A stretch of DNA of 64,000 nucleotides, taken from Gemmata massiliana. Its GTDB lineage: Bacteria; Planctomycetota; Planctomycetia; Gemmatales; Gemmataceae. The translations under genes and the position numbers were made by a program. The notes beneath the pieces were generated by a model. The model saw only the letters and a program-made list of their open reading frames with translations. It was not told the DNA's origin and did no database searches. The stretch covers positions 359,019 to 423,018 of the forward strand of contig HG799465.1 of NCBI GenBank assembly GCA_000531095.1, in the 5' to 3' direction. Below, one piece after another: positions 10,301 through 19,012 of the stretch (within the stretch, counting starts at the first letter, position 1; each line of letters opens with the position of its first letter).

Positions 10301-10723
10301 CTCATGGCCCGGCTGGACATGAACATCTTCACGCAGATCGGGTTCGTGGTGCTCATCGGGCTGGCGTGCAAGAATGCGATCCTCATCGTCGAGTTCGCCA
10401 AGCAAAAGCGCGAAGAAGGCCTGGACCGCCGGGCCGCGACTCTGGCCGCGTGCCAACTGCGGTTGCGGCCGATTGTGATGACTTCGATCGCGTTCATCCT
10501 GGGGGTGGCCCCGCTGCTGGTGGCCGAGGGCGCGGGTGCCGAAATGCGGCGCGCACTGGGCACCGCGGTGTTCGCGGGAATGATCGGAGTGACCGCGTTC
10601 GGCATCTTCCTCACGCCCGTGTTCTACTTCGCCATCCAGTGGTTCGTCGATCAGCGGTCCGCACCTGTCCTGGCGCCGCAAGGCGCCGAAGTTGAGTCGT
10701 CGCACGACCTCCAATCCGTTTAG
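7361..10723 (+). CDS. RND multidrug efflux permease (AcrB/HAE1 family), second copy
   Basis: This 1120-residue paralogue of the preceding pump shares the helix-1 start (MSHFFIGRPIFAAVLSIAIV), the helix-4 aspartate pair (AIGIVVDDAIVVVEAV) and the helix-10 lysine motif (GLACKNAILIVEFA). It is longer because of an Ala/Gly-rich insertion, near residues 510-565, that looks like extra hydrophobic helices (YLALGAGLGAAAAMRWPVAV). Two adjacent RND pumps behind one adaptor suggest a heteromeric pump or two pumps sharing an adaptor, as in MdtBC. That is inference. No outer-membrane channel gene is visible nearby. Confidence 0.93.
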   Translation: MSHFFIGRPIFAAVLSIAIVLTGGIALSTLPVAQYPEIAPPTVEVSAVYPGANARVVADTVASPIEQQVNGVEKMLYMSSQCTNDGVYTLTATFEPGADLNIAQVLVQNRVSMAEPVLPDLVRRRGISVKKKSPNILMMVNLFTTEQSGDQAATNLFLSNYATIQIADGLKRIPGVGDVTYLGQRDYSMRLWLDPQKLQAVGLTPQDVIAAVNEQNIQVAAGQIGQQPTPSGQVFQYTMTTLGRLETPEQFGEIVLKRGLDGTLVYMRDVARIELGALSYDQSCTLNGRPSVALSVYQLPGSNALEVSGRVKAKMEELREHFPAGIDYAIVYDTTPFINESIREVFRTLIEAVVLVAAVVLLFLQSWRAAIIPLAAVPVAVVGTFAALTCAGFSLNTLTLFGLVLAIGIVVDDAIVVVEAVQHHVDHGMTPRDAAARAMNEVSGPVVAVGLVLSAVFIPCAFLGGVTGQFFRQFAVTIAVSTLLSAFNSLTLSPALAALLLRPQRGHRAEALPRIGYLALGAGLGAAAAMRWPVAVGELVGMAVPAWSWIAIGALAGAVVGRLLARPVDALLGWSFGAFNHWFDRGTNWYTRIVAGLLRVTPIVLLVYGGLLGLTYTTFTRTPTGFIPAQDKGYLLVDIRLPDASSAQRTAEVVRRVESAARSAPGVKDAIAVSGQSLLQNAAAPNFGSLYLMLDPFDQRRTPDLSADAIVSALQERLRAEVPDAVVAVFGAPPVEGLGTAGGFKIIVEDRSAGDLVNLQTAADRVVATATNDPALQRVSTSFRADVPWLELVIDRAQAKDRGVSIDSIRTTIEASLGPYYVNDFNRFGRTWKVNVQARDVYRQDAAAVGQLKVRGAGGGMVPLGSLASVRPTSGPVLVMRYNMYQSAAINADTAPGSSSGEALARLSGTARSGLPPTMRAEWTELALLQLQAGDTAMWVFLLAVVLVFLVLAAQYESWALPLAVILVVPMCLLCALVGVLMARLDMNIFTQIGFVVLIGLACKNAILIVEFAKQKREEGLDRRAATLAACQLRLRPIVMTSIAFILGVAPLLVAEGAGAEMRRALGTAVFAGMIGVTAFGIFLTPVFYFAIQWFVDQRSAPVLAPQGAEVESSHDLQSV

Positions 10724-10792
10724 AGATGATGCGCTGCGCCACCGCGTTTAGAATGTGCCGAGGTTCGGGTTCACCCTCAACAGGAGTAGCCA

Positions 10793-11905
10793 ATGAACGG
10801 CTCGATCCGGACGATTCCGCCTTCGACCGGGCGCAGCGGCGTGAAGTTGCTCGCAGTGTGCAGTGCAGCGCTGCTCATCGGACTGACGCTCTACGCCTCG
10901 CGCGATTCCCTCCCGCCGGTGCCGGACTTAGCGGCCGAAGAATCGCGCGACCAAAAGCCCGCAGCGCCCGCTCCGCGTGCGGTCGAGGCGGCGAATGCGT
11001 TCCTCGACGCTCTCGACGCCAAACTGCGGGAAAAGGTGCAGCTCGAATACAGTAGCGACAAGAAGCCCAACTGGTCCAATCTCCCGGTGAGCTTCGTCCC
11101 GCGGAACGGCGTTCCGCTCGGCGACCTGACGAAAGAACAGCGGAACAAGGCGATGAGCGTGGTCGCATCGGTTCTCAGCAAAGACGGGTATCAGAAGGTG
11201 ATCGACATTATGGACGGCGACCAGAAATTGGTCGGCAACGCGGGCAAGGGAGGCGGAAAGGGGCCGCTATTCGGAAAGGATCTGTACTACCTGGCGATCT
11301 TCGGCACGCCGTCCGAAACGAAGCCGTGGATGGTGCAGTTCGGCGGGCACCACCTGGGCATCAACGTGACCGTGATCGGTAAACACTTCGTTCTCACCCC
11401 GACGCACACGGGGGCACAACCGGCCCTATTTAAGCGAGACGACAAAGAGGTGCGACCGCTCGGCGCCGAAAGCGACGCGGCGTTCAAACTGATAGCGGCC
11501 CTGAACGAGAAACAGCGCGCGGAAGCAATTATCGGCGCGCGGTCCCAACAGGAACTCCTCCTGGGACCGGGGCGCGACGGCAAAACGATCGAGCCGAAGG
11601 GGATTAAAGGCTCCGCGCTCACCGCCGACCAGCAAGTGCTGCTCCTGGACGTGATCGGCGCGTGGGTCAACATCGTGGAACCCGACGCGGCCGCGGTGCG
11701 AATGGCGGCGATCAAGGAGAAGATCGGCGACACGCACTTCGCGTGGAGCGGCCCGACCGAGAAGGGCAAGGCCGCCTATTTCCGGGTTCAGGGACCGAAC
11801 GTGGTGATCGAGTACGCCCCGCAGGGCGGCACCGACCACATCCACACCGTCATCCGCAACCCGGAAGACGACTACGGAGTGGGAACCGCGAAAACGCTGA
11901 AGTAA
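10793..11905 (+). CDS. DUF3500 family secreted protein
   Basis: The 370-residue product begins with a hydrophobic anchor or signal (LLAVCSAALLIGLTLYA). The body then matches what I recall of DUF3500: a FLDALDAKLREKVQLEY start, the SFVPRNGVPLGDLTKEQR segment and a FGGHHLGINVTVIG block. The function of the family is not established. AGGAG lies a few bases before the ATG. The gene follows the efflux genes after a 69-base gap with no clear terminator, so it may be in the same transcript. It converges with the ada-like gene, with only 24 bases between the stops. Confidence 0.75.
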   Translation: MNGSIRTIPPSTGRSGVKLLAVCSAALLIGLTLYASRDSLPPVPDLAAEESRDQKPAAPAPRAVEAANAFLDALDAKLREKVQLEYSSDKKPNWSNLPVSFVPRNGVPLGDLTKEQRNKAMSVVASVLSKDGYQKVIDIMDGDQKLVGNAGKGGGKGPLFGKDLYYLAIFGTPSETKPWMVQFGGHHLGINVTVIGKHFVLTPTHTGAQPALFKRDDKEVRPLGAESDAAFKLIAALNEKQRAEAIIGARSQQELLLGPGRDGKTIEPKGIKGSALTADQQVLLLDVIGAWVNIVEPDAAAVRMAAIKEKIGDTHFAWSGPTEKGKAAYFRVQGPNVVIEYAPQGGTDHIHTVIRNPEDDYGVGTAKTLK

Positions 11906-11929
11906 CGCGGCTTGCGGCCCCAGAGGTGC

Positions 11930-12766
11930 TCAGCTCTTCTGCTCGGTCGCGAGCAGTTTCTTCTTGCGGTGGACACCGCCGGCGTAGCCGTGGAGCTTGC
12001 CGTCGGTGCCGATGACGCGGTGGCACGGCACGATCACCGCGACCGGGTTGGTCGCACACGCCCGGGCCACGGCCCGCGCCGCGGTCGGGGCGCCGATCGC
12101 TTCGGCCACTTCGCGGTAGCTCCGCGTTTCGCCGTAGGGGATCGCGAGCAGTGCGTCCCACACGCGCCGCTGGAACGCGGTCGCGCGCACGTCGAGCGGG
12201 AGTTCGATGTGCGGTTGGTCGCCGGCGAGGTGCCGTTGCAGTTCCGTGAGCCACGGCTCCAGCTCGCCGTCATTGCGAGCAACGGCCGCGGCGGGGAACT
12301 CGGCCCGGAGCGCGGTTTCGGCCTGCGTGACGCTGTCCGCGAAACTCAGCCAGCAGATCCCCTTCTCCGTTGCGGCCAGAAGCACCCAACCCAGGTCGCA
12401 CTTCGCCGTGGTGAACCGGATCGCGACCGGGCCGCCCTTCTGGTACTGGCCCGGGGTCATGCCGAGTTGGTCCGCAGCGCGCTCGTAGAGCCGGCTACTG
12501 GACCCGTACCCGGCCGCGGTCATGGCGGTCGTCACGGTATCCCCTCCCCTAAGTTTCGTTTTGAGCCGGTCGAGCCGGCAGGCGTCCGCGAACCGGCGCG
12601 GGCTAAGGCCGACGACCCGTTTGAACACCCGCTGGAGGTGCGCGGGGCTGAGACCGGCTTGCTTCCCCAGATGAGAGAGCGTTAGCGGCGTTTCGAGATT
12701 GGCACGAATGTAGTCGCACAGATCGGCGACGAGCGAAACGGTATCGGGATCAGCGACGGTCGGCAT
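11930..12766 (-). CDS. ada: Ada-like fusion: AraC-type regulator plus O6-methylguanine-DNA methyltransferase
   Basis: The first ~110 of 278 residues form an AraC/XylS DNA-binding domain (LSPAHLQRVFKRVVGLSPRR). The second half is a suicidal alkyltransferase with the acceptor cysteine in PCHRVIG near residue 248, which repairs O6-alkylguanine. The usual Ada N-terminal zinc domain with its methylphosphotriester-accepting cysteine is absent. Either this copy senses damage only through the second domain, or it is a reduced Ada. GGAGG precedes the ATG at 12766. The gene stands alone on its strand, with an inverted-repeat element upstream. Confidence 0.88.
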   Translation of the reverse strand: MPTVADPDTVSLVADLCDYIRANLETPLTLSHLGKQAGLSPAHLQRVFKRVVGLSPRRFADACRLDRLKTKLRGGDTVTTAMTAAGYGSSSRLYERAADQLGMTPGQYQKGGPVAIRFTTAKCDLGWVLLAATEKGICWLSFADSVTQAETALRAEFPAAAVARNDGELEPWLTELQRHLAGDQPHIELPLDVRATAFQRRVWDALLAIPYGETRSYREVAEAIGAPTAARAVARACATNPVAVIVPCHRVIGTDGKLHGYAGGVHRKKKLLATEQKS

Positions 12767-12909
12767 CGCGGTACCTCCGTGCTCACGATACCGCGGTGTG
12801 CGAGCGCGGGACTATCCGGTTCTTGCGCCCGACGAGAAATATGTGGCGCGATCGAGGTGAAGCTCGAGTACCAGTGGCACGAGGCAAATACGCCTTCACG
12901 GGAAAAACA

Positions 12910-12979
12910 CACCCGCTCGTTAGCACTTGCGGTTCGCCAAGAACCTTCCGAGCGAACCGCAAGTGCTAACGAGCGGGTG
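12910..12979. repeat. 28-bp perfect inverted repeat, intergenic palindrome family copy 1
   Basis: Positions 12910-12937 and 12952-12979 are exact reverse complements around a 14-base loop. The arm begins CACCCGCTCGTTAGCACTTG. A close relative with a 30-bp arm sits at 26911-26980, so this is a dispersed repeat family rather than a one-off hairpin. It lies just downstream of the propeller gene that ends at 12998 and could also stop transcription. Confidence 0.85.
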
Positions 12980-12997
12980 GAGGAATGCGCCCGACTG

Positions 12998-14785
12998 TTA
13001 CGGCTTCTTCGGCTCCGAATCACTATTGGCCCCGGGATCTTTCTTCGGTTCCGGGTTCTTCTTCGGCTCCGGATCTTTCTTCGGCTCGCTCTCCGCACCC
13101 TTGCCGGATTGCGTGCCCACACCGGTCACGTTGGCCCGGTTCACGTCGGGCGGCGGCCAGATGGTCACCGGCTTGGCGTACTTGGCGGCCGCGTCCCGGA
13201 GGCACACGATCAGCCCGTTATCGGCCGCGAGGTACACACGGTCCGACGCTGTGTTCACGATGTTGATGTTGAAATCGCTGAAGTTGGCCGACCCGAGCGG
13301 TACCGATTTCTGGCGCGCCGGGTCGGTGGGGCGCTTCGCGTCGTACACCAGGAACCGGCCCTGACGGTCGCGGATGTAAACGAGTTCCTCGTTCGCCCCG
13401 ATGACCCGGTCCGCGCCGTTGTCCGAGCGCCAAACGATGTCGCCGGTGGCGCGATCCAGGCACACGACACCGGTGTTGTCGCCGGCCGCGTAGAGGTGCG
13501 TTTTCGTGACGAACGGGGAGTGGTTGTTGAGGCCCCCGGGGTTGGCGCGCCACTTGGGCGAGATCCCGCTGGCCAGGTTCCCGCCCGTCGCGTCGAGCGC
13601 GATCAGGGTGCCGTTGGAGAACGGCACGTAGTGGGTCGTTCCGCTCGCGACGGGCGCGGCCGGGATCGAAGACATGAGCCGCTCGCTCACCGCCGGCCGC
13701 TCCACCTTCTCCACCTTCTCGTCCTGGCGCGGCTTCCCGAGCGCGAAGATCACGTTATCGTCGGTCACCCCCCACACCCGCGTTTGCGTGAGCGTCAGCG
13801 GGTACAGGACCCGGGTGCTCAGCCCGTACTCCATCTGCAGAGCGGGCCCAACCGCCTTCGGGCGCAGGTCGCTCAGGAGCAGCGCACCGGCAACAGACGA
13901 CGGGATGGTGCTCAGCGACGCCGATTGCTGAATGTACCGCCCCGACTCGCTCTGGATGCGGTACGGCTGCCGCAGCGACGGGACCACGCTGAGCGACGGG
14001 GCCGGCGCCCGGTTGTCGAGCGAGTACGGCGGGGTGATGCTCGGGAGCGCGCTCAGCGACGGGGTCTTCGACCCGCCCCCCCCGCCCACGGTCGCCCCGT
14101 TGGGGCGACCCACGGTCCGGGGCTCGAACGTATCACTCGGCACCGGATTCGTACCGGGGGCGTATCGGCCGAGCAGGTCGTCGACCGGGTTCGTACCCGC
14201 CCTCGTCGCGCCCTGTTTGAGCGGGTCGTTCTCGACCCGGGTCGGGCCGCTCGGGGTAATCGGCGGGGGCGTTTTGAACACCGCGATGCGGTGCGCGCCC
14301 ACGTTCCCGGATCGCACGCCCAGAACGCAGTACACGGCCCAGTTGTCCGCGACCAGCCCGGTGGTCGGCGTGCTCCCGAGTTCCGCCACGAACTCCGTGA
14401 CCCCGGTGTAACGGTAAAAAGCGTACAGCTTGGTGACGTGGGCGCAGAACACGAAGTTCTCATTGGCCGCGACCGGGAACGCGGTCCAGGGCGTGCCGTT
14501 GCCCAGTTGCGCGGTCCACTGCACGCGCCCGGTGCGCGCGTCGATGGCGGCGAGCGTCCCGGCCCGCGTCTGCACGAACACCTGGTCGCCGATCGTCTGG
14601 ACCTGCGAGAGCGTGTCGCGGTTGCCCTCGACCGGGACCACCACGCTCCACTCGGTGCGGAGGTTCAGCCGGTCGAGCGCCGCCTTCTCCGGCGGGACCG
14701 CCTTCGAGTACACGCTGTTCTGTTGGGCCGGGGCGGAGCCGGCCGCGAGTGCGAGGCCGACGACCGCGGCGAAACGATGCCACAT
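12998..14785 (-). CDS. Secreted PQQ-like beta-propeller protein
   Basis: The 595-residue product has a signal peptide (RFAAVVGLALAAGSAPAQQ) and repeated blades of the PQQ/BamB type, for example TLAAIDARTGRVQWTAQLG, LIALDATGGNLASG and VVCLDRATGDIVWRSDNG. The middle holds a long low-complexity Pro/Thr/Ser stretch between blade groups. The C-terminus is a repetitive charged tail of Glu-Pro-Lys-Lys units (SEPKKDPEPKKNPEPKKD). It probably acts in the periplasm or cell envelope as a binding scaffold or a dehydrogenase-like protein; no ligand can be assigned. GGAG lies upstream of the ATG at 14785. Confidence 0.8.
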   Translation of the reverse strand: MWHRFAAVVGLALAAGSAPAQQNSVYSKAVPPEKAALDRLNLRTEWSVVVPVEGNRDTLSQVQTIGDQVFVQTRAGTLAAIDARTGRVQWTAQLGNGTPWTAFPVAANENFVFCAHVTKLYAFYRYTGVTEFVAELGSTPTTGLVADNWAVYCVLGVRSGNVGAHRIAVFKTPPPITPSGPTRVENDPLKQGATRAGTNPVDDLLGRYAPGTNPVPSDTFEPRTVGRPNGATVGGGGGSKTPSLSALPSITPPYSLDNRAPAPSLSVVPSLRQPYRIQSESGRYIQQSASLSTIPSSVAGALLLSDLRPKAVGPALQMEYGLSTRVLYPLTLTQTRVWGVTDDNVIFALGKPRQDEKVEKVERPAVSERLMSSIPAAPVASGTTHYVPFSNGTLIALDATGGNLASGISPKWRANPGGLNNHSPFVTKTHLYAAGDNTGVVCLDRATGDIVWRSDNGADRVIGANEELVYIRDRQGRFLVYDAKRPTDPARQKSVPLGSANFSDFNINIVNTASDRVYLAADNGLIVCLRDAAAKYAKPVTIWPPPDVNRANVTGVGTQSGKGAESEPKKDPEPKKNPEPKKDPGANSDSEPKKP

Positions 14786-14924
14786 AGATGCGACTCCGGT
14801 GCGGCGGGCACGAAACTTAACTTTTAGTCTAACAGCGCCCGGCCGCGAACGTGAGCGCCGAACCGCGCGAACGGCCGACGAAGAATCCGAAGTTGGTGCG
14901 GGTGGCGCCGGTTGTGCGGGCCGG

Positions 14925-15437
14925 TCACTTCTTGCCCAACTCGCGTTTCCGGCGGAAGAAGTCGGTGAGGAGCGCGGAGCACCGGTCGGCGAGTACGCCG
15001 CCGACGACCTCGGCCCGGTGGTTCAACCGCGGGTCACTCGCGATCTGGTAGAGCGTGTGGCAGGCTCCGGCCTTCGGGTCGGTGCAACCGTACACCACCA
15101 TCGGCACCCGGGCCTGAACGATCCCCCCGGCGCACATCGGGCACGGTTCGAGTGTGACGTACAGGATGCACTTCTCCAGCCGCCACGACTTGAGCGCGGT
15201 GGCGGCCTGCGTGAGCGCGATCATCTCCGCGTGCGCGGTCGGGTCTTTGAGTTGCTCGCGCATGTTGTGCGCCTGCCCGATCGCCCCCAACTCCGGGTGA
15301 ATGATGACCGCCCCGACCGGCACCTCGTCCTCCTGGGCGGCGGTGCCGGCCTCGGCGAGCGCGGTTTCCATGTGGTGAACGTGGAACGGGTGCGCCGGGT
15401 CGGTGAACGCGAGGTCGAACGGGTTGAGTGAGTTCAT
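14925..15437 (-). CDS. tadA: tRNA-specific adenosine deaminase TadA
   Basis: This 170-residue cytidine/deoxycytidylate-deaminase-fold enzyme is expected to convert the wobble adenosine of tRNA-Arg(ACG) to inosine. The zinc and catalytic motifs are present: HAE near residues 69-71 and PCPMCAGG with cysteines near 99 and 102. I chose the ATG at 15437 because the homology begins about 15 residues later. The frame stays open far upstream, but that stretch is antisense to the neighbouring propeller gene. The length matches the family, with a slightly extended N-terminus. A guanine deaminase role is less likely. Confidence 0.9.
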   Translation of the reverse strand: MNSLNPFDLAFTDPAHPFHVHHMETALAEAGTAAQEDEVPVGAVIIHPELGAIGQAHNMREQLKDPTAHAEMIALTQAATALKSWRLEKCILYVTLEPCPMCAGGIVQARVPMVVYGCTDPKAGACHTLYQIASDPRLNHRAEVVGGVLADRCSALLTDFFRRKRELGKK

Positions 15438-15538
15438 GCGGTAACGAGCTGCGATAACTAAACGGTGTCGGGCACGGCCAACGCGGTTCGTTGGCTGTGC
15501 TCCGAACCTGTGAATGCCTTTGTAGGCGCGAAGTGGGG

Positions 15539-17713
15539 CTACTTCACCAGTTCGTTGAGCGTGTAGTACGCCTCCGGGTGGAGTACGGGTTCGCCGGCGC
15601 GGGACTTCGGACCGTCGAGACGGAACTCGTACACGCGACCCTTCTTCAGCCCGCCCACCGGAACGGTGAGTGTCTTGCCGTCCTTCGAGAGCACCGCGGC
15701 ACCGACCTTCTCGGCGCGGGTGTCCACTTCCGGACCGCCGTAGTCGCTCTTGTAGGCGTAGGTGTACGAACTCACCGACACGGGCTGTTGCCCGAGCGTC
15801 TTCGGGTCTAGCGGCTTGGTGAACGTGAGCGCGAAGCCGTTTTTCGTCAGGTTGATGTGGTGGATGTCGCACGGTTCGACGCCCGTGTACGCGATCCGCT
15901 GGAGGCCGTAGGGCTTGCCGCCGAGCGAGCCCCACCCGCGGTTCGTCTGCCCCGCGAACAGGCTCCCGTCCGGCGCGAAGCACAGCCGGTTCACCCCGCA
16001 CTGTAAGCCGCTCCGGAACGGGAAGCACGCGCCCTGGTACACGCCGTTCACTTGTTCCAGCGCCACGCGCATTACGACGGCGTTCGTCTGGTCCCCGACG
16101 AAGCACTGGCCCGCGTAGGGACCGAACTTACCCTCCGTGGTGTCCCAGATCGGTTCGCTGACGGACTTCCCCATGCGCCCGTAGGGGAACCAGATGCACG
16201 GCGGGTCCAGGTCCGGGTACACCGGCGACGGGCGCACCCACGGGATCGTGCGCCCGAGGTCGTTCCACTTCTTCTGCGAAGGCTGCGTCCCGTCGTACCA
16301 CATCCCGCTCGCGACCTTCTCCGGCATCTTCCCTGCAAACGGCGAGTCCTTCACCCACCGCAACCCGGCCGGGTGCCCGTAGAACGCGCCCTTTCTGAGG
16401 TGGTGCATCTTGTTCGTCACCGACCACTCGCCCTGGTTGTCGCAATAAAAGAGTTCGCCGTCCGGCGCGAAGTTGATGCCGTTGGGCGAGCGCAGGCCGC
16501 AAGCAAAGGGCTCCATTTTGCCCTCGGGCGAGACCTTCACACACCACCCGCGCCACGGGGCCTTCGACTGGTGCCCGCCGCCGAACCCGACGTTGAGCGT
16601 GATGAAGAAATTCCCCTGTTTGTCGCGCGCGGGGCCGAAGGCGTACTCGTGGTAGTCCCCCGATACGCCCCACTTGTCGCACACGGTCTGGTACTCGTCC
16701 GCGCGCCCGTCGCCGTCCGCGTCGATGAGCTTCGTCAGTTCGGGGCGCTGGATCACGAACACCGTGTTGTTGGACTCGACGAACATCCCGAGCGCTTCGT
16801 GCATCCCGGTCGCGAACTTCGTCATTTTGATGTCGGCGAGGTTCGGCGCGGTCGGGTTGTGGATCAGGTACACGTCCCCACGCCGCGTGCAAGCGAGTAG
16901 CTTCCCGTCCGGCCGGAACGCCAGCCCGCCCACTTCCAGCACGCAGTCGTTCGCGAGGGGAACCGTGTCGATCCGGTACGATGCGGCTTCGTTCTTCGCG
17001 GCCGCCTGCGCGGACTCGACGACGCTCTTGGACGGGAAGTCGCGGTCGAGGCGCTTGCGGATCGTTTCCGGCACGATGTCGGGCAGTTCCGGGTTCACGT
17101 ACACGGCCCACCCGCCCGCCTCCTGGCACACCTTGATGAGCAGTTCGTTGGTACCGGCCTTGATCTCGGCCACCGCCAAGTCCTGGTCCGGAGCGGCCCC
17201 GCGGAAGTGGGCCTCGTGCAGCACGCGCTTGCCGTTCACGAACACGCTGATGGTGTCGTCGCTCCCGAGCGAGACGGGGAGCTTGAACGCCTTGGGCGAC
17301 TCGAACGTGTGGTAGAGGTAAACCACCGCGTCCGTCGTCACGTCCGGGAACAGTTTCTGGAGGTTGATGACCTTGCCCAACCGGAACGTGTCGTACTCCT
17401 TCCAGGTCACTTTTGCGTCGGACTTGCCCACGTAGGTCGCCTTCAGATCGACCTTCTTTTCGGGCGGGAACGCGAAGTCGAACCCGGTCTTGTTGGTGTT
17501 GTCGAACGGTCCCGCGAAATACCACTTGCCTTCGAGTGTTGGTAACTTGTGCGCCGCGAGCGTGGCGCGCACGCTGTCCGGGCGGTTACCCTTATTCACG
17601 TACTCGCCCGCGGGTTCCTTTGCCGGTTGTGCCGCGGGAACGAGCGCCTGGGAGGGAACGAGAGCGACACCGGCCACTAGCGCGGCCGTGAGGAACGAAT
17701 ACAGGCGCGTCAT
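15539..17713 (-). CDS. Large secreted propeller protein, membrane-bound-dehydrogenase-like
   Basis: The 724-residue product has a signal peptide ([20 protein letters not shown]). An N-terminal jelly-roll-like region follows, with a ligand-type segment ([20 protein letters not shown]). Then comes a glucose/sorbosone-dehydrogenase-type propeller ([20 protein letters not shown]) with an acidic metal-like motif ([11 protein letters not shown]). No CxxCH heme motif is visible, unlike many planctomycete relatives. A C-terminal beta domain follows ([17 protein letters not shown]). I chose the ATG at 17713, rather than 17788, because the signal peptide begins there. The role is probably carbohydrate-related oxidation or binding in the periplasm, by family resemblance only. 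Confidence 0.72.
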   Translation of the reverse strand: MTRLYSFLTAALVAGVALVPSQALVPAAQPAKEPAGEYVNKGNRPDSVRATLAAHKLPTLEGKWYFAGPFDNTNKTGFDFAFPPEKKVDLKATYVGKSDAKVTWKEYDTFRLGKVINLQKLFPDVTTDAVVYLYHTFESPKAFKLPVSLGSDDTISVFVNGKRVLHEAHFRGAAPDQDLAVAEIKAGTNELLIKVCQEAGGWAVYVNPELPDIVPETIRKRLDRDFPSKSVVESAQAAAKNEAASYRIDTVPLANDCVLEVGGLAFRPDGKLLACTRRGDVYLIHNPTAPNLADIKMTKFATGMHEALGMFVESNNTVFVIQRPELTKLIDADGDGRADEYQTVCDKWGVSGDYHEYAFGPARDKQGNFFITLNVGFGGGHQSKAPWRGWCVKVSPEGKMEPFACGLRSPNGINFAPDGELFYCDNQGEWSVTNKMHHLRKGAFYGHPAGLRWVKDSPFAGKMPEKVASGMWYDGTQPSQKKWNDLGRTIPWVRPSPVYPDLDPPCIWFPYGRMGKSVSEPIWDTTEGKFGPYAGQCFVGDQTNAVVMRVALEQVNGVYQGACFPFRSGLQCGVNRLCFAPDGSLFAGQTNRGWGSLGGKPYGLQRIAYTGVEPCDIHHINLTKNGFALTFTKPLDPKTLGQQPVSVSSYTYAYKSDYGGPEVDTRAEKVGAAVLSKDGKTLTVPVGGLKKGRVYEFRLDGPKSRAGEPVLHPEAYYTLNELVK

Positions 17714-17772
17714 CGCGGCTCCGGGACGTGTGCGCGTGGCGGGATGCTTGAGGTGAAACCGAGTGTACCCGG

Positions 17773-18498
17773 TTAGAACCGGCTCCACAACCGAGCGAAT
17801 TCGGCGGTGAACGCAGCAATCAGGCTCGCGTCGGCGGTATCGACGATGTTCTCGAAGTTCAGATCGGCCGCGCCGCGGGTCCAGTTGTAGCTGCCGTTCA
17901 GGAGTCGCGCGCCGTCGAAGATCGCGAACTTGTGGTGCATGTGCCCGTTGAGCCCGGTGTCCGCGCGCCCGTGCATGTCATCGGTCTTCACGGCGATACC
18001 GGCTTCGCGGAACTTCTGAATATCCGAGCCGGCGTCGTGCTGTTTCTCATTGTCCGTGATGACGCGCACGACCACTTTGCGCCGGTGCGCGTCGAGGATC
18101 GCGCGCGAAATGCGGTCGTCTGTGATCGTGAACACGCACACGTCCGCGGTCCGGCGGCACTGGCTGAAGCGGTGAACGATTTGCTGGAGGCACTGTTCGC
18201 CCGGCGCGAAGAACACCTCATCTTGCCCGGCCGCGGGCACACCAGACGCTTGAACGGCCGGAGCGAGCGGCGCGAGCACCTTCATCACGTCTTCGAGCCA
18301 CTCCACCAGTTCGGCCGACGCGGGATCGGCGATCGCCCGGCGCACGACCTCGAACGCAGCGTGCCGAACCAGTCCGCGGTGCTGGTCAGTCTTCACGTTC
18401 TTCGCGAGCCAGTCCGTGAGCGCGGATTTCTCACCGCCGGAGAGCTTGCGGTCGGCGAGCGATTGCGTGAAGAAGCGGTCGAGGTCTTCGGGGTTCAT
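17773..18498 (-). CDS. Phospholipase D-like single-domain protein
   Basis: This 241-residue protein carries one PLD active-site motif. His188, Lys190 and Asp195 lie in HMHHKFAIFD, followed by GSYNW near residue 202. Single-motif members usually work as dimers and include nucleases (Nuc type) and uncharacterised enzymes. The N-terminal ~90 residues are helical and unrecognised. No signal peptide is evident, so a cytoplasmic nuclease-like role is possible. The frame is open upstream to a TTG at 18540; I chose the ATG at 18498 as the more usual start, although its ribosome site is weak. Confidence 0.7.
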   Translation of the reverse strand: MNPEDLDRFFTQSLADRKLSGGEKSALTDWLAKNVKTDQHRGLVRHAAFEVVRRAIADPASAELVEWLEDVMKVLAPLAPAVQASGVPAAGQDEVFFAPGEQCLQQIVHRFSQCRRTADVCVFTITDDRISRAILDAHRRKVVVRVITDNEKQHDAGSDIQKFREAGIAVKTDDMHGRADTGLNGHMHHKFAIFDGARLLNGSYNWTRGAADLNFENIVDTADASLIAAFTAEFARLWSRF

Positions 18499-18546
18499 AC
18501 GGGTACGGTTGTTCTTCGCGGGTTTGGTCCGCCGGGTCAATTTAGC

Positions 18547-18975
18547 TCAGATAACCGATGAATCCGTGTTACGACATATTTCAAAAGAGGCCCAACGACG
18601 CGGTACACATTTGAGCCAAACGTGAAGCCCAAGATAGTCATCTTCGTGCGCCACGCCGGGTCTTGGTAGCTCCAGGCACCTGCACATCACGCCGATCAGA
18701 AACAAATCCGGATCACGGTAAGCAGTGTACGACTCACCACCAATGTAGTATGTCCCGGTCAAACGACCGAGGTGCGGAAAGCCATCCTCTTCACCATCAA
18801 AAACTAACCGCGGATCGTTTAGATATGATTCGATTTCGCGATGGACCGCCCGAAGCATTTTGCTCCGGTGCCGCTGAATCGCCGCGAACTCGGCGACCGT
18901 GACAACAGAGATGTGAAGGCCGGGTTGCGCCGCCCACTCCGGAGGCGCAACCCGGCTCAGTCGAAACTTTGCCAC
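18547..18975 (-). CDS. Hypothetical protein, 142 residues
   Basis: I do not recognise this family. The start is the GTG at 18975, chosen because GGAGG lies seven to eight bases upstream and because longer forms would run into the polyprenyl synthetase gene. The protein is soluble and aromatic-rich, with the blocks HISVVTVAEFAAIQRHRSKM, LTGTYYIGGESYTAYRDPDL and LGLHVWLKCVPRRWASFEIC. It lies 37 bases downstream of the polyprenyl synthetase gene on the same strand and may be cotranscribed with it. Confidence 0.6.
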   Translation of the reverse strand: MAKFRLSRVAPPEWAAQPGLHISVVTVAEFAAIQRHRSKMLRAVHREIESYLNDPRLVFDGEEDGFPHLGRLTGTYYIGGESYTAYRDPDLFLIGVMCRCLELPRPGVAHEDDYLGLHVWLKCVPRRWASFEICRNTDSSVI

Positions 18976-19012
18976 TCGTGCGTCCTCCGTTGCACCACGA
19001 ACCGCCACATTT

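Noticed and set aside
12779..14827. 682-codon plus-strand frame
   Set aside because: It is antisense to the PQQ-like propeller gene, which has a signal peptide and clear blade repeats.
15438..16106. N-terminal extension of TadA
   Set aside because: The open frame continues but runs antisense through the neighbouring secreted propeller gene, and TadA homology begins near 15437.
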